A stretch of DNA of 64,000 bases from Clostridiales bacterium. Lineage in GTDB: Bacteria; Bacillota; Clostridia; Oscillospirales; Oscillospiraceae. Shown here in pieces: positions 7,945 to 17,491 of this stretch. The number at the start of each line of letters is the position of its first letter. Position 1 is the first letter of the stretch. The notes beneath the pieces are model-generated. The model made no database searches. It saw only the letters and a program-made list of their open reading frames with translations, and had not been told where the DNA came from. The position numbers and the translations under genes were made by a program. The stretch spans positions 248,001-312,000 of the forward strand of contig CABIXV010000003.1 of NCBI GenBank assembly GCA_902362775.1, read 5' to 3'.

Positions 7945-9039
7945 TTACAGTTCCATATCCTGCTCGTCCTCGTCCGCAGCGGCGGGGGCCTCTGGGCTGG
8001 CCTCACCCTGTTCTTCAAACTGCTGCTTGGTCTGAATTGCCGCTGACAGCTTCGGGAGCAGTTCAAACATTTTCGTACTGTCACGGCTTTTTCTATAATA
8101 ACGGTAGTCCCACTGTCCGCTTTCCGGGGAATAGCGGATGCTGTGCAGCGCATTGATGATCCAGCCCTGTGTTTTCAGGGGGACTGGAATCTCATGCTCC
8201 CGGAAAAGCTGCATAATCAGGGCCTTGCCGTTGACCTCCCGGTTCACCACCTCCTTTCCCGCCAGAATATCCTTCTCCGCCTCCCGGATAGCGGCATCAT
8301 AGCGGGCCTGCTGTTCCTGTTCACGCTGGCGCCTCTCTGCTTCACGCTCTGTCGCCCATCGTTCTTCCCGCTGCCTGCGCTCTGCTTCTAATGGAATATT
8401 GTGCCGTTTTGCCTCATAGTACCGTCCCAGCAGATTGGCAAAGCCCAGGTCTGCCCACCGTTTCGGATCGCCCATACTCTCATTGAAAACCCGTTCAATC
8501 TCACCCCGGATGCCATGCTCCAGCGTGGACAGCCATTTCAGAATTTCTTCCAATCGGTGCCGCTGGTCGATACCCACCATGAAGCCATCGCAGGGAACAT
8601 AAACAGTCTGGAAGAACTCCCGTTTCTTTTCCATCGTGTAGAGTTCAATACCATTCTCATTGTAGAAGCGGTAATAGTAATGCTTGCTGCCCATCAGGTC
8701 TTTGGCAAACACCCGGTTTTCATCCTTTTCCTTTGGCGAGAAGATGTCCTTTTTCTTTTCATCTGGCCGGGTGTAGCGGGGAGACAGGCCGGTACGCTCC
8801 AAACTGTCTGCAATCAGCTTTTGCACCTTTTCCAGTCCGCCATGTTTTCCAATAACAGAAGCTATATCCGTTGCCTGCTTCAAGGGACAGAATTGCAGGC
8901 CCGTCCTGCCCTCATAGACGGCGCCCTTGTACTGAAACAGGTCCAGGCCGAAATCGTTGTGGAACGGCTTGGCCTCTCGCACAGGGGAGAAGGCGCCCTC
9001 CCGGAAGATGTAGCAGACAGTGGAATGTTTTTCACTCAT
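7945..9039 (-). CDS. Conserved element protein of unknown function (364 aa)
   Basis: The middle carries a charged coiled coil (about residues 225-275, rich in Glu, Arg and Gln: EAERRQREERWATEREAERR). The flanking parts are globular, and the C-terminus is acidic and low-complexity. It lies 20 bases after the giant gene and is clearly in the same transcription unit. I do not recognise a catalytic motif. Start ATG 9039 with GGGAGG upstream. Genes like this regularly accompany the giant methylase/helicase in Firmicutes ICEs, suggesting a common function. Confidence 0.7.
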   Translation of the reverse strand: MSEKHSTVCYIFREGAFSPVREAKPFHNDFGLDLFQYKGAVYEGRTGLQFCPLKQATDIASVIGKHGGLEKVQKLIADSLERTGLSPRYTRPDEKKKDIFSPKEKDENRVFAKDLMGSKHYYYRFYNENGIELYTMEKKREFFQTVYVPCDGFMVGIDQRHRLEEILKWLSTLEHGIRGEIERVFNESMGDPKRWADLGFANLLGRYYEAKRHNIPLEAERRQREERWATEREAERRQREQEQQARYDAAIREAEKDILAGKEVVNREVNGKALIMQLFREHEIPVPLKTQGWIINALHSIRYSPESGQWDYRYYRKSRDSTKMFELLPKLSAAIQTKQQFEEQGEASPEAPAAADEDEQDMEL

Positions 9040-9059
9040 TCAAACGCCCTCCCGCCATT

Positions 9060-12000
9060 TTACTGTTCGATGCCGGTAGCCGCATGAACGGAGATACCGG
9101 CCGCAGCTTTCCCGCCGTCTGTCTGCGGATTGTCCTCATCTAAAACCACCTCGCTTTCCTGTCCCTGCAAAGACTCGAACTCCAGCTTTGTGTTGATCTC
9201 CGTCAGGGTAGCAGCCTTTTCGGACAGTTCTTCCTCATAAATAAAAGGCTGGCCCATCTGCTGACGGGCAGCCTCCAACTGCTTTTGCACTTCTTCCAAA
9301 TCCTGCTGTGCCTCTGTCAGATAAGAGGGGATACGCTCTGCAAGGTTCTCTATGCGGGTGATCGTTCCCTGACTGGAATAACTAATATCTGTACTGTACC
9401 GGGAAGCCCCTCGCAGGACGATCCCCTGAGAAAGCGGGTGAAGGTTGAGGCAGAGCTTGAATCCACGGTAAGAACCAATTTCAAACTCAAAGTCATCCTT
9501 TGCGCGGTTTTCACTGATCGTGCGGTAAAGCAGGGCAAACGCATCGCCCGCCGCTGGGCGCTCTGTGTACTGCTTCCCATCCAGCATGATAGAGAAGTCC
9601 CCGCCCTTGGATTGCTCCAGCAGAGCTATGTCCTGACCGATCTGCTCAATTTGGCGCTGATACTGTTTAATATGATTGGGATAGGTCGTGTTCACCTTCC
9701 GTTCCAAAGAAAGCTGCTCGTTGCTCCACGCACCCCGCAGGATTTTCAGCTCTGTCACCCGGTTTTCCAGTTCCATCTTTTGTGCCAGCATGGGATTATC
9801 CGTGGCGGCCGCCTTAAACTGCGCGGCGGAAAGCACCGTTTCATCCACATCCTCACAGGACCGGGCGATGCTCCTGCCGGTGAGAATTTGCTTGATATAC
9901 CGCAATTTTTGTTCCTGAATCTGCCAGAGGTAGGCGTCAAAGGTGCCCTTTGTCACAAACTGCTTTATCATGACCTCCGGGTTCTCGTTGCCCTGCCGGA
10001 CCCCGCGTCCATCCCGCTGGGTAATATCGGAGGGCCGCCAGGGACAATCCAGATGATTGATCGCAATTACCTTGTCCTGCACATTCACGCCGGTTCCCAG
10101 CTTATTGGTGCTGCCCAGCAAGATGCGGACTTCACCCTTACAGGTGCGCTCAAACAACGCCTGCCTCTGGACCTCGGTCGCGGCGTCGTGGATAAAGGCG
10201 ATCTGGGATTCCGGTACGCCCTTTTCGATCAGCACCCGCTTAAATTCATCATATACATTGAAACGCCCCGCCTTGGGCGTACCCACATCACAGAAAATGA
10301 GCTGGGTGGAGGATGCCTCGGCGGTGTCCGCCCAAACCTGATACACCTCGTCAATGCAGATGTTCAGCTTGCTTCCTGTACCGTCCGCCGTGGGGACGAT
10401 CATGCGGGGGTCAATCGCCATCATGCGGGCCTCGCTGGTCAGCTTCAGCATATTATCTTCTTCCGGCCTTACACGGCCAGCGCGGATTGCGTCCGCCCGC
10501 AGGATAAACTCCGCCATGATCGCCCTTTGCGCGGGGGTGGCCTCTGTGGGAATGATCTGCGCCTTTCCGCCCTGAATGGCTGGCAGACCGGGAATATCAA
10601 GCATATCCGCCGTTTTGATGTCCGCAACCTCTCTGAGAACCGACATCAGTTCCGGCAGGTTGTAGAACCGCACAAAGCGGTCCCGCATCCGGTAGCCGCC
10701 ACCCTCCGGTCGCAGCTCAAGCACGGAAGTCCGCTTGGCGAAGTGGGCGATCCAGGTATCGAAATAGGACCAGCCGAACCGCTCCAACTCCTGCGGCTGT
10801 AAATACCGCTGCATGACAAACAGTTCGGAGATGGAATTGCTTATCATCGTCCCCGTTGCAAACACCACGCCGCGCCCGTTGTTGACCTCCTGCAAATACT
10901 GGCATTTCAGAAGCATATCAAAAGCCCGCTGGCTGGAGGAGGTGGTGATACCCGCCACATTCCGCAGCTTTGTGAACACAAAGCAGTTTTTATAAAAATG
11001 CGCCTCATCCACAAACATCATATCCACGCCGAGCTGTTCAAAGGTTAAAAGGTCGTCCTTCTTTTCCTCGGCAGACAGCTTTTCCAATTTGGTTTCCAGA
11101 TTCTCACGGAAAATCGCCATCTGCTTGATGCTCCAGTTTTCACCCTTTTCATACTTCATTTCGCTGATTGCGGCCTCAATCTCATTGATTTGCTGTTCCA
11201 ACTGCATGATCTGCCGCTCTCTTGAAATAGGGATTTTTTCAAACTGACTGTGCGCCAGAATCACCGCGTCATATTCTCCGGTGGCGATTTTGGAAACATA
11301 GCGGTTCCGGTTCTTGGGGGTGAAGTCCTCCACCGTGGACACCAGCAGATTGGCATTGGGGAAAAAGCGGTAAAATTCCATCGCCCACTGCCCCACAAGA
11401 GGATTGGGGACCACAAACACCGCCTTGTGGATTGCCCCCAGGTTCTTCAGGTACATCCCTGCGGCAATCAGCGCGGCGGTTTTCCCGGCGCCCACCTCAT
11501 GGGCCGCAAGCCCTGTGCCGGTGTAAATGACACGGGCAACAAAGTCAAGCTGGTGCTTCCGCAGCTTCATCTCGGAGTTCATGCCGGGGATCACCAGATG
11601 GCTCCCATCGTATTCACGGGGCCGGACGGTGTTGAAGGTATCGTTATACAGTTTGAGCAGAGCGTCCCGCCGCTCCGGTTCCCTCCATATCCAGGAGGCG
11701 AAGGCTTCCTGAATCTGCTGCTGTTTGGCGCGGGCGATCATGGTTTCCTTTGGGTTGATAACATAACGGACTGCCTTATCGCCCCTGTCATTGGTATATT
11801 CCTGCCGGTCACGGACGGTCGTGGACTGCATATTCAGGCAGTCCTCCAGTATCTCATAAGCATTTTTACGGCTTGTGCCGAGCGTCTGATTGACCGTCAC
11901 GGAATCGGATTCGGAGTTTTTATTGCTGATTCGCCAAGTGGTGGTATAGGGAAAATACTCAATATCAATTCGGTGCCGGTTATCCCCGCCGTCAATCACT

Positions 12001-15000
12001 TTGGCATAGCCGCTGGTCTGGAAGGTTTCATACATGAATTGGCGGTAATACTCAACCGGCACCCAGATGGCGCCCAGATTCACCTCAATATCGGCAGGGG
12101 TCAGAGGCTCCGGCTGAACCGCCTCCAGCGCCTCCACATTCCGGGCGAACAGTTCCGGTTCTTCCGCCGCCTTCTGCCTTGCGTAAAGTAGCTTGTCCCG
12201 CACATGGCCGCTCAGATATTCCTCTGCCAGCTCCCAGCCCTCATCCGGGTTCCCATAGTATTTCTGCGGATTGAGATAAATGCGGTCGCCCAGCTCTGCC
12301 ACCAACTCGCCCTGTTCTTTCCCGGTCAGGAAGGACATATAGGAGAGGTCTACCCGCAGCTTGCGGTTCAGGCAGATATGCAGGGCGTCCTCGGCGGTGT
12401 CGGCGTGATTGACCTCACGGAATGGCCGGATGGTCGCCTTATGGAAGATGGCCGACTTGTCCCAGCCGCTTTTGTCCTTGCGCTCGTCCTCAATGGAGCG
12501 CAGCAGGGGGAATTGATCGTCATCGGAAAAGGCGAGGATATTGCCCTTGCTGTTGATGGCTCCATATTGGGCGGTAAAGCGGTCATAGACCTGATTGAGT
12601 TTATCCTGCGCTTTGCGGAGGTCCAGAGGGTCATACTCATGGGACTGGATGCTGATGACCTCCAGCAGCGCGGTACGGATTTCGCATAGGCCCTTGATAC
12701 GGGCCGCCTTCATGCCGGTGTAGGGCTGGGGGATCAGCTTGTTCTTCTCGCAGTAGTAGATTTCGCCGTCCTTCACCAAAAAGGTAAAATTCCGGGTCCC
12801 TTCGGGAGCGTCCTCATAATCGGTCGGCTGTTCTTCCTCCGCTTTCTCCAGTGGCTCCACATCCGGTTCCGCGCTGAAACGGGCGTACAGGCTTTCCACC
12901 GCGCCGGAGAGATGTTCATACAGGTCGAAACCCTCCGGCGCAATACAGGCCGTGCCATCCTCGCTGCCGTACATATTCCGGCTGCTCTCCATCTTGCCCA
13001 TGAGCATTTCCGGGTGATCCATGAAGTAGCGGTTGTAGGGAATCCATTTTCCCCGTTCCATGTCTGTCTGTATCCACGATGGGGTGTTTGCCCGGTCAAG
13101 CTGCATGGGGGCCGCCCTCTTTTTCAAAAAGACAATATCCGCGGTCACTTCGGTTCCCGCCAGCATTTTGAACGCCGTATTGGGCAGGCGGATGGCGCCG
13201 ATGAACTCTGTCCGCCGTGCGATATATTCCCGCAGACTCTCGTCCTTCCGGTCCAGGATGCCCTTGCTGGTGATAAAGGCGATGATGCCGCCCGGCTTGG
13301 CAAGGTCTAGGGATTTGATGAAAAAGTAGTCGTGGATATAGGGATTCAGCTCATTGTAGCGGCGGTCGTAGATTTTGACACTGTTGAAGGGGATGTTGCC
13401 CAGGATCACATCAAAGCTGTTGTCCTCAAACTTGACCGCCTCATAGCCCATAACGGAAATATCCGCCTCTGGATAGAGCTGCTTTGCAATACGCCCGGTG
13501 ATGGAGTCCAGTTCCACGCCGTACAGTTTGGTTCCCTGATACTGCTCCGGCAGCACAGAATAGAAATTGCCGGTTCCCATGCCGGGGTCAAGAATCCTGC
13601 GGTCTGGGCCGCCCTCAAACCCGAACCGTTCCAAAGCGCGGTACATATAGCGGATCAGCTCCGGCTCGGTGTAGTAGGCGGTGATGGTGGAGCGCATGGC
13701 TGCCTTATATTCTTCCTCGGTCAACAGGGCCTTTAACTCCTGATATTCATTTTCCCACCCGGCCGCTTTATCGGAAAAAGCGTTGGCAAGACCGCCCCAG
13801 CCCACATATCGGGCAAGGGTGATCTGTTCCTCCGAGGTGGCCGTCCTCTGCTCCGCCTCAATCTGCTTCAAGGTCTTGATCGCCAGGATGTTGTTTTTAT
13901 ATTTGGTCTTGGCGCCTCCGGGATAGAGGTCATAGTCCGTGGAAAAGCGGAAGTTGCGGGGGATGAACGGTTCCGGCCGGGGATTGGCTGGCGGTTCAGG
14001 GTCCGCCTTTTCCTCCGGTTGTGTGGGCGGCACACCCTCCATGCGGACAAAGGCCCGCACAGGCCGAAGCTCGTCCAGTTCCTTTTCCAGCCGGTATTGA
14101 ATGTCCTCTAAATCATCCATATCAGCGGCTTCCGCTGGGGAGAGGATGCCGCCGCCCTCCATCCGCTGCACATAGCCATCGTACAAGCGGGTAATGTCCT
14201 CCAGATCAGTCTTGACCTTTTGATATTCCGGGTTGGGTTGTTCGTCCACCACCGCCCGGTAGAGGGCGGAACCGTCCTCCGTCAGATAGCCCCACTCGAT
14301 TTCTTCATCGGGATACTGTCCTTGCAGATAACGGAGCATTTGAGTGGCGATCCCCTGACGGCGGTAATCCTCCAGCACCTCGATCATGCTGATATGGGGC
14401 CGTTCCTCGAAAATGCTGTACCGCAGGGTGCCCACTGTCAGTTCCCCACGGACGGCCTGCATGAGCATATCAATCTGACCGCTGTGGGCGCCCAGCGCCT
14501 CATCCAGTATCCGGGTTTCCTCTGGCTGCTCCGGGGCTGCCATGCGGCGGGCGTAAGCGTCGATGGTTTCTGGGGAGAGCCAATCCGGTTTTTCCGGCAG
14601 TTGAGCGTACAGCTCCCGCATTTTGGCGATCTGCGCCTCCACACTGCCCGCCCACAGGTGCTTTTCCGCCCGCTGCCCTTCACCCAGAAAATACTCGCAG
14701 TCAGCACACAGACGGTCTAACAGACGGTATTCGGCGCTGAACGGCTGCGTCTCATCCTTCTGCTCCGGCTCGCTGACGGCAGGGGCCTCCAGATAGCGCC
14801 CCTCATCCACCAGGCGTTGAACAATACCGGCAGCCTGCGGCCAGGACAGCTTGGTTTCATGTGGTCCGCCTTGTGTATCTTCCCATTCGATTGTGATACC
14901 GTCACCATTGAATAGAGAGTATTTCCCACCCAGTTCCTCACTGGAAAAGCCCTCATATCCATATAACTGTTTTAGGAAAGTAACAAAGGCCGAACCTGTG

Positions 15001-17459
15001 GGGTGAGTCAGGGCAAAGTGATAAATCTGCTCTTTTTTACCTTCGGTGAGCGGACCTTTCTGCAAGACGCGCTCAATCAGCAGATCTTCCGAGCTTCTTT
15101 CAGGAGGCGAGGCCAGGAGGGAAAGCTGCTCCGGTTCTTCGGCTTCTGCGGCCGGAGCTGCTTCGGGGGCTGGCCGCAGCTCCACATCCACTTCCTCATC
15201 ATTGACCAGCATAGTAGCGCGTACCGGCTCATAGTCCTGACTGGCGATGTTGTTCAGCCAGGTAGCGAAGAACTGGCCGAACCCGGCGATCTTCTTTTCC
15301 TGCGCTGGGTCTGCGGGGTCAGCCTCCTGATACACGCCGATGCCGCTGTTTTCATAGCTGAACGCCCGCAGGGTCCCGGCCTCCGTGTCAATCAGGAAGT
15401 CCATATAGGGGTCATACATTCGGTCGCCATTCTGCATATAGTAATGTTCCATGCAGTAGTGATCGCCGTATTTGTGGTGGATTACCAGGGGATCATAGGC
15501 GTCCCCAGCCTCCAGGCGCAGAGATTCATACTGGCCGGATACGATCTCCGGGAACAGCTTTTGAAAACGCCGGAAGTTCTTGTGGGCGGTCGTGCTGCCT
15601 TGGGGCGGTGTTGGAACCGGCTGTGGCATTTGAACAGGGGGCTGTGTATTGTCTGTGGCCGCAGCATCGGGTGCCTCACCGGAAGGAAGCTGCTGGGTTG
15701 GGGGATGATCTTCATGGGAAGTTTCACTTGTCCCGGTAGGCGGTGCTTGTGGCGGAACTGGCTCTTGATCGGATTCTCCAGCTTCATAGGCGACGGCGCC
15801 CAGAACATAGTCATAATCGGCCTGCCTGATCTCCCTTTGTGGGGCGCCGCCCATTTCTTCTACTTCAGCCGGGATATTGTAGTCCCCAATAGGGTCAGGT
15901 TCTTCCTCCGCAGTTATATCTGGGTAAGCGCCCGCTTCGATCAGGGCGTCCAGCAGATTGGCAAGGCTGGGCCAGGGGAAGTAGGTGTAGCCATCATCAA
16001 AATAAAAGGAAATGCCGTCCTCTCCACGGAGCTTTGTGCGGTACAGCACCTCGCCCTGAAACTCCCGGTCCCCATAGGCCGAGAACAGGCCGCAGACCTC
16101 CCGGCCTTTTTCCGTCCAGTTGTAGTCTGTAACGCCATCCGCCAACACCTCCCGCACCGCTTGATGGAGTTCAGGGGGATAGAGGTCGGTGCTGGTCAGG
16201 ATATGCTCATAGTGGCGGCGGACTTCTTCATCAGAAAAGTGATGTTCAACCTTCGGGGAAGCAGAAAGAGAGCCGTCCTGTGCGGGCGGCTCTCCTTCAT
16301 GCTCCGCGCCTTGCGGCGCCTCGGTATGCGGTTGTTCTTCGGTCAGCGGGGGATCAGCACGATAGTCTGGAGTACCGTTTCCTCCGCCATCAGTTTCAGA
16401 TTGTTCAGGTGGCGTGTTCGCTCCAGAATATCCTCGGTCTGCGGCATCGGCTCCTGCTGAAGCATCTGCTGGGTCAGGGCCTCGATCTTCTCCGTGGCCT
16501 CGTTCTGTACCCGGTGCATGACCTCCATCAGACTGCCATCCATTTTCAAAATCGTATATCGCTCCGGCTGGTTGTCCTTGAGATATTCCAGCGCCATCCG
16601 CCCGTACCGGCCCAGGGTCCTGTCTGCCTCGCTGCTGTTGGAGATTTGCAGGTCGGGGAGAAACATCCCGTCCTGTTCTTTGTAATTCAGATTGATGTTC
16701 GGCTTGCTCATGTTGCACCTTCCTTTCCCGATTGATGATCCTGATGTTCCGTTCCATCTCCAAAAGCACCGCTTTTGAAATGGAGGTGACTGCCATACCC
16801 AGATGGGCAACCAGTGGAACCGTATTAAAATGGCTGACTGTCGCCATCCCATCGCCCATGCGGATCGCCTCATCTGGCAAGTGACACTTTTTGCCGATGA
16901 AATAGGAAACGCTGTCGCTCAAAAGTTGGATATACTGCGCTTCAAAGCCGCCAGCCGGTATTTCCTCAAACAGATGGTTTTTGGTTTCCTGCCGAAGCCC
17001 CTGCAAATAATGCTCGTAGTTGTCATTGACGGCCTCACGCGCCAGGGCGTACAAGAGGTCTGGGAACGGCTGTGTCTGAAACCCATGTGAGAAGGTAAGC
17101 CGTTCCCCCAGAGCCTTTTGCATCTCATCGGAAAGCTGCCAGTTGGTGGGATGAATCTCCCTGCCCACAGTTTGACTTATATCAAAGAGATAGTCAAGCG
17201 TAAGACGGGCGTTGCTGTAAACGCAGACGGCAATCCCTTTTGGCCGGGAAATTAGATTCCGGCCCACGCCAGCCCACTGTTTTTTGGTGGCAAGGATGGT
17301 TACATCCTCGTCCTGCGCGTAGACCAGCAGAACATTGTCAAAGCTCTGCTTGTGGAACCGGGACGCAAAGGCAAGGTAATCCCGCCAGTTCCTCTCGCTG
17401 CGGACGATATAGGGGGCCATGACCTCATAAATTGTCCGCAGGCGTTCATCGTTTCTCAA
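9060..17459 (-). CDS. Giant ArdC-like / N6-adenine methylase / SNF2-type helicase protein (2799 aa)
   Basis: Residues 1-245 resemble the ArdC/LtrC N-terminal domain. Residues about 250-373 are Gly/Asp/Pro/Gln-rich and are encoded by the same DNA as tnpV in another frame. Several unnamed modules follow, including a GNAT-like stretch with RRQGIATQML. The methylase part has DPGMGTGNF (about 1290) and the catalytic NIPF (about 1355). The helicase part has HEVGAGKT (about 1986), DEAH (about 2150) and QRDGRGVRQG (about 2485). The usual role proposed is protecting or unwinding incoming element DNA. The start is TTG 17459 after AAGGAGGAG. The single frame is intact over 8.4 kb, so it is probably functional. 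Confidence 0.9.
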   Translation of the reverse strand: MRNDERLRTIYEVMAPYIVRSERNWRDYLAFASRFHKQSFDNVLLVYAQDEDVTILATKKQWAGVGRNLISRPKGIAVCVYSNARLTLDYLFDISQTVGREIHPTNWQLSDEMQKALGERLTFSHGFQTQPFPDLLYALAREAVNDNYEHYLQGLRQETKNHLFEEIPAGGFEAQYIQLLSDSVSYFIGKKCHLPDEAIRMGDGMATVSHFNTVPLVAHLGMAVTSISKAVLLEMERNIRIINRERKVQHEQAEHQSELQRTGRDVSPRPANLQQQRGRQDPGPVRADGAGISQGQPAGAIYDFENGWQSDGGHAPGTERGHGEDRGPDPADASAGADAADRGYSGANTPPEQSETDGGGNGTPDYRADPPLTEEQPHTEAPQGAEHEGEPPAQDGSLSASPKVEHHFSDEEVRRHYEHILTSTDLYPPELHQAVREVLADGVTDYNWTEKGREVCGLFSAYGDREFQGEVLYRTKLRGEDGISFYFDDGYTYFPWPSLANLLDALIEAGAYPDITAEEEPDPIGDYNIPAEVEEMGGAPQREIRQADYDYVLGAVAYEAGESDQEPVPPQAPPTGTSETSHEDHPPTQQLPSGEAPDAAATDNTQPPVQMPQPVPTPPQGSTTAHKNFRRFQKLFPEIVSGQYESLRLEAGDAYDPLVIHHKYGDHYCMEHYYMQNGDRMYDPYMDFLIDTEAGTLRAFSYENSGIGVYQEADPADPAQEKKIAGFGQFFATWLNNIASQDYEPVRATMLVNDEEVDVELRPAPEAAPAAEAEEPEQLSLLASPPERSSEDLLIERVLQKGPLTEGKKEQIYHFALTHPTGSAFVTFLKQLYGYEGFSSEELGGKYSLFNGDGITIEWEDTQGGPHETKLSWPQAAGIVQRLVDEGRYLEAPAVSEPEQKDETQPFSAEYRLLDRLCADCEYFLGEGQRAEKHLWAGSVEAQIAKMRELYAQLPEKPDWLSPETIDAYARRMAAPEQPEETRILDEALGAHSGQIDMLMQAVRGELTVGTLRYSIFEERPHISMIEVLEDYRRQGIATQMLRYLQGQYPDEEIEWGYLTEDGSALYRAVVDEQPNPEYQKVKTDLEDITRLYDGYVQRMEGGGILSPAEAADMDDLEDIQYRLEKELDELRPVRAFVRMEGVPPTQPEEKADPEPPANPRPEPFIPRNFRFSTDYDLYPGGAKTKYKNNILAIKTLKQIEAEQRTATSEEQITLARYVGWGGLANAFSDKAAGWENEYQELKALLTEEEYKAAMRSTITAYYTEPELIRYMYRALERFGFEGGPDRRILDPGMGTGNFYSVLPEQYQGTKLYGVELDSITGRIAKQLYPEADISVMGYEAVKFEDNSFDVILGNIPFNSVKIYDRRYNELNPYIHDYFFIKSLDLAKPGGIIAFITSKGILDRKDESLREYIARRTEFIGAIRLPNTAFKMLAGTEVTADIVFLKKRAAPMQLDRANTPSWIQTDMERGKWIPYNRYFMDHPEMLMGKMESSRNMYGSEDGTACIAPEGFDLYEHLSGAVESLYARFSAEPDVEPLEKAEEEQPTDYEDAPEGTRNFTFLVKDGEIYYCEKNKLIPQPYTGMKAARIKGLCEIRTALLEVISIQSHEYDPLDLRKAQDKLNQVYDRFTAQYGAINSKGNILAFSDDDQFPLLRSIEDERKDKSGWDKSAIFHKATIRPFREVNHADTAEDALHICLNRKLRVDLSYMSFLTGKEQGELVAELGDRIYLNPQKYYGNPDEGWELAEEYLSGHVRDKLLYARQKAAEEPELFARNVEALEAVQPEPLTPADIEVNLGAIWVPVEYYRQFMYETFQTSGYAKVIDGGDNRHRIDIEYFPYTTTWRISNKNSESDSVTVNQTLGTSRKNAYEILEDCLNMQSTTVRDRQEYTNDRGDKAVRYVINPKETMIARAKQQQIQEAFASWIWREPERRDALLKLYNDTFNTVRPREYDGSHLVIPGMNSEMKLRKHQLDFVARVIYTGTGLAAHEVGAGKTAALIAAGMYLKNLGAIHKAVFVVPNPLVGQWAMEFYRFFPNANLLVSTVEDFTPKNRNRYVSKIATGEYDAVILAHSQFEKIPISRERQIMQLEQQINEIEAAISEMKYEKGENWSIKQMAIFRENLETKLEKLSAEEKKDDLLTFEQLGVDMMFVDEAHFYKNCFVFTKLRNVAGITTSSSQRAFDMLLKCQYLQEVNNGRGVVFATGTMISNSISELFVMQRYLQPQELERFGWSYFDTWIAHFAKRTSVLELRPEGGGYRMRDRFVRFYNLPELMSVLREVADIKTADMLDIPGLPAIQGGKAQIIPTEATPAQRAIMAEFILRADAIRAGRVRPEEDNMLKLTSEARMMAIDPRMIVPTADGTGSKLNICIDEVYQVWADTAEASSTQLIFCDVGTPKAGRFNVYDEFKRVLIEKGVPESQIAFIHDAATEVQRQALFERTCKGEVRILLGSTNKLGTGVNVQDKVIAINHLDCPWRPSDITQRDGRGVRQGNENPEVMIKQFVTKGTFDAYLWQIQEQKLRYIKQILTGRSIARSCEDVDETVLSAAQFKAAATDNPMLAQKMELENRVTELKILRGAWSNEQLSLERKVNTTYPNHIKQYQRQIEQIGQDIALLEQSKGGDFSIMLDGKQYTERPAAGDAFALLYRTISENRAKDDFEFEIGSYRGFKLCLNLHPLSQGIVLRGASRYSTDISYSSQGTITRIENLAERIPSYLTEAQQDLEEVQKQLEAARQQMGQPFIYEEELSEKAATLTEINTKLEFESLQGQESEVVLDEDNPQTDGGKAAAGISVHAATGIEQ
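16343..16711 (-). CDS. tnpV: TnpV-family protein encoded inside the giant gene in another frame
   Basis: A complete 122-codon gene on the same strand as the giant gene, shifted by one base. The protein has the TnpV pattern: an early FLPDL, then RTLGRYGRMALEYLKDN and a helical C-terminus. AGGAAGG stands five to six bases before the ATG at 16711. The giant protein's own residues over this stretch (about 250-373) are low-complexity Gly/Asp/Ala/Pro, as expected when the second frame is the constrained one. TnpV is named after a Tn4451 protein; its biochemical function is not established. A longer frame starting at 16873 lacks such a binding site. Confidence 0.7.
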   Translation of the reverse strand: MSKPNINLNYKEQDGMFLPDLQISNSSEADRTLGRYGRMALEYLKDNQPERYTILKMDGSLMEVMHRVQNEATEKIEALTQQMLQQEPMPQTEDILERTRHLNNLKLMAEETVLQTIVLIPR

Positions 17460-17491
17460 TAGGCTCCTCCTTCCTGTGGTGGTTTTCCAGT

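Noticed and set aside
9285..10802. 505-codon plus-strand open frame opposite the giant gene
   Set aside because: Antisense shadow; composition rich in His, Arg and Gly, no ribosome binding site, and the minus frame has clear helicase motifs.
15003..16460. 485-codon plus-strand open frame
   Set aside because: Antisense to the giant gene; no recognisable domain or start signal.
16712..16873. N-terminal extension of the tnpV frame
   Set aside because: Extension has shadow-like composition (Trp, Arg, Ser) and no ribosome site, while the internal ATG at 16711 has a good one.
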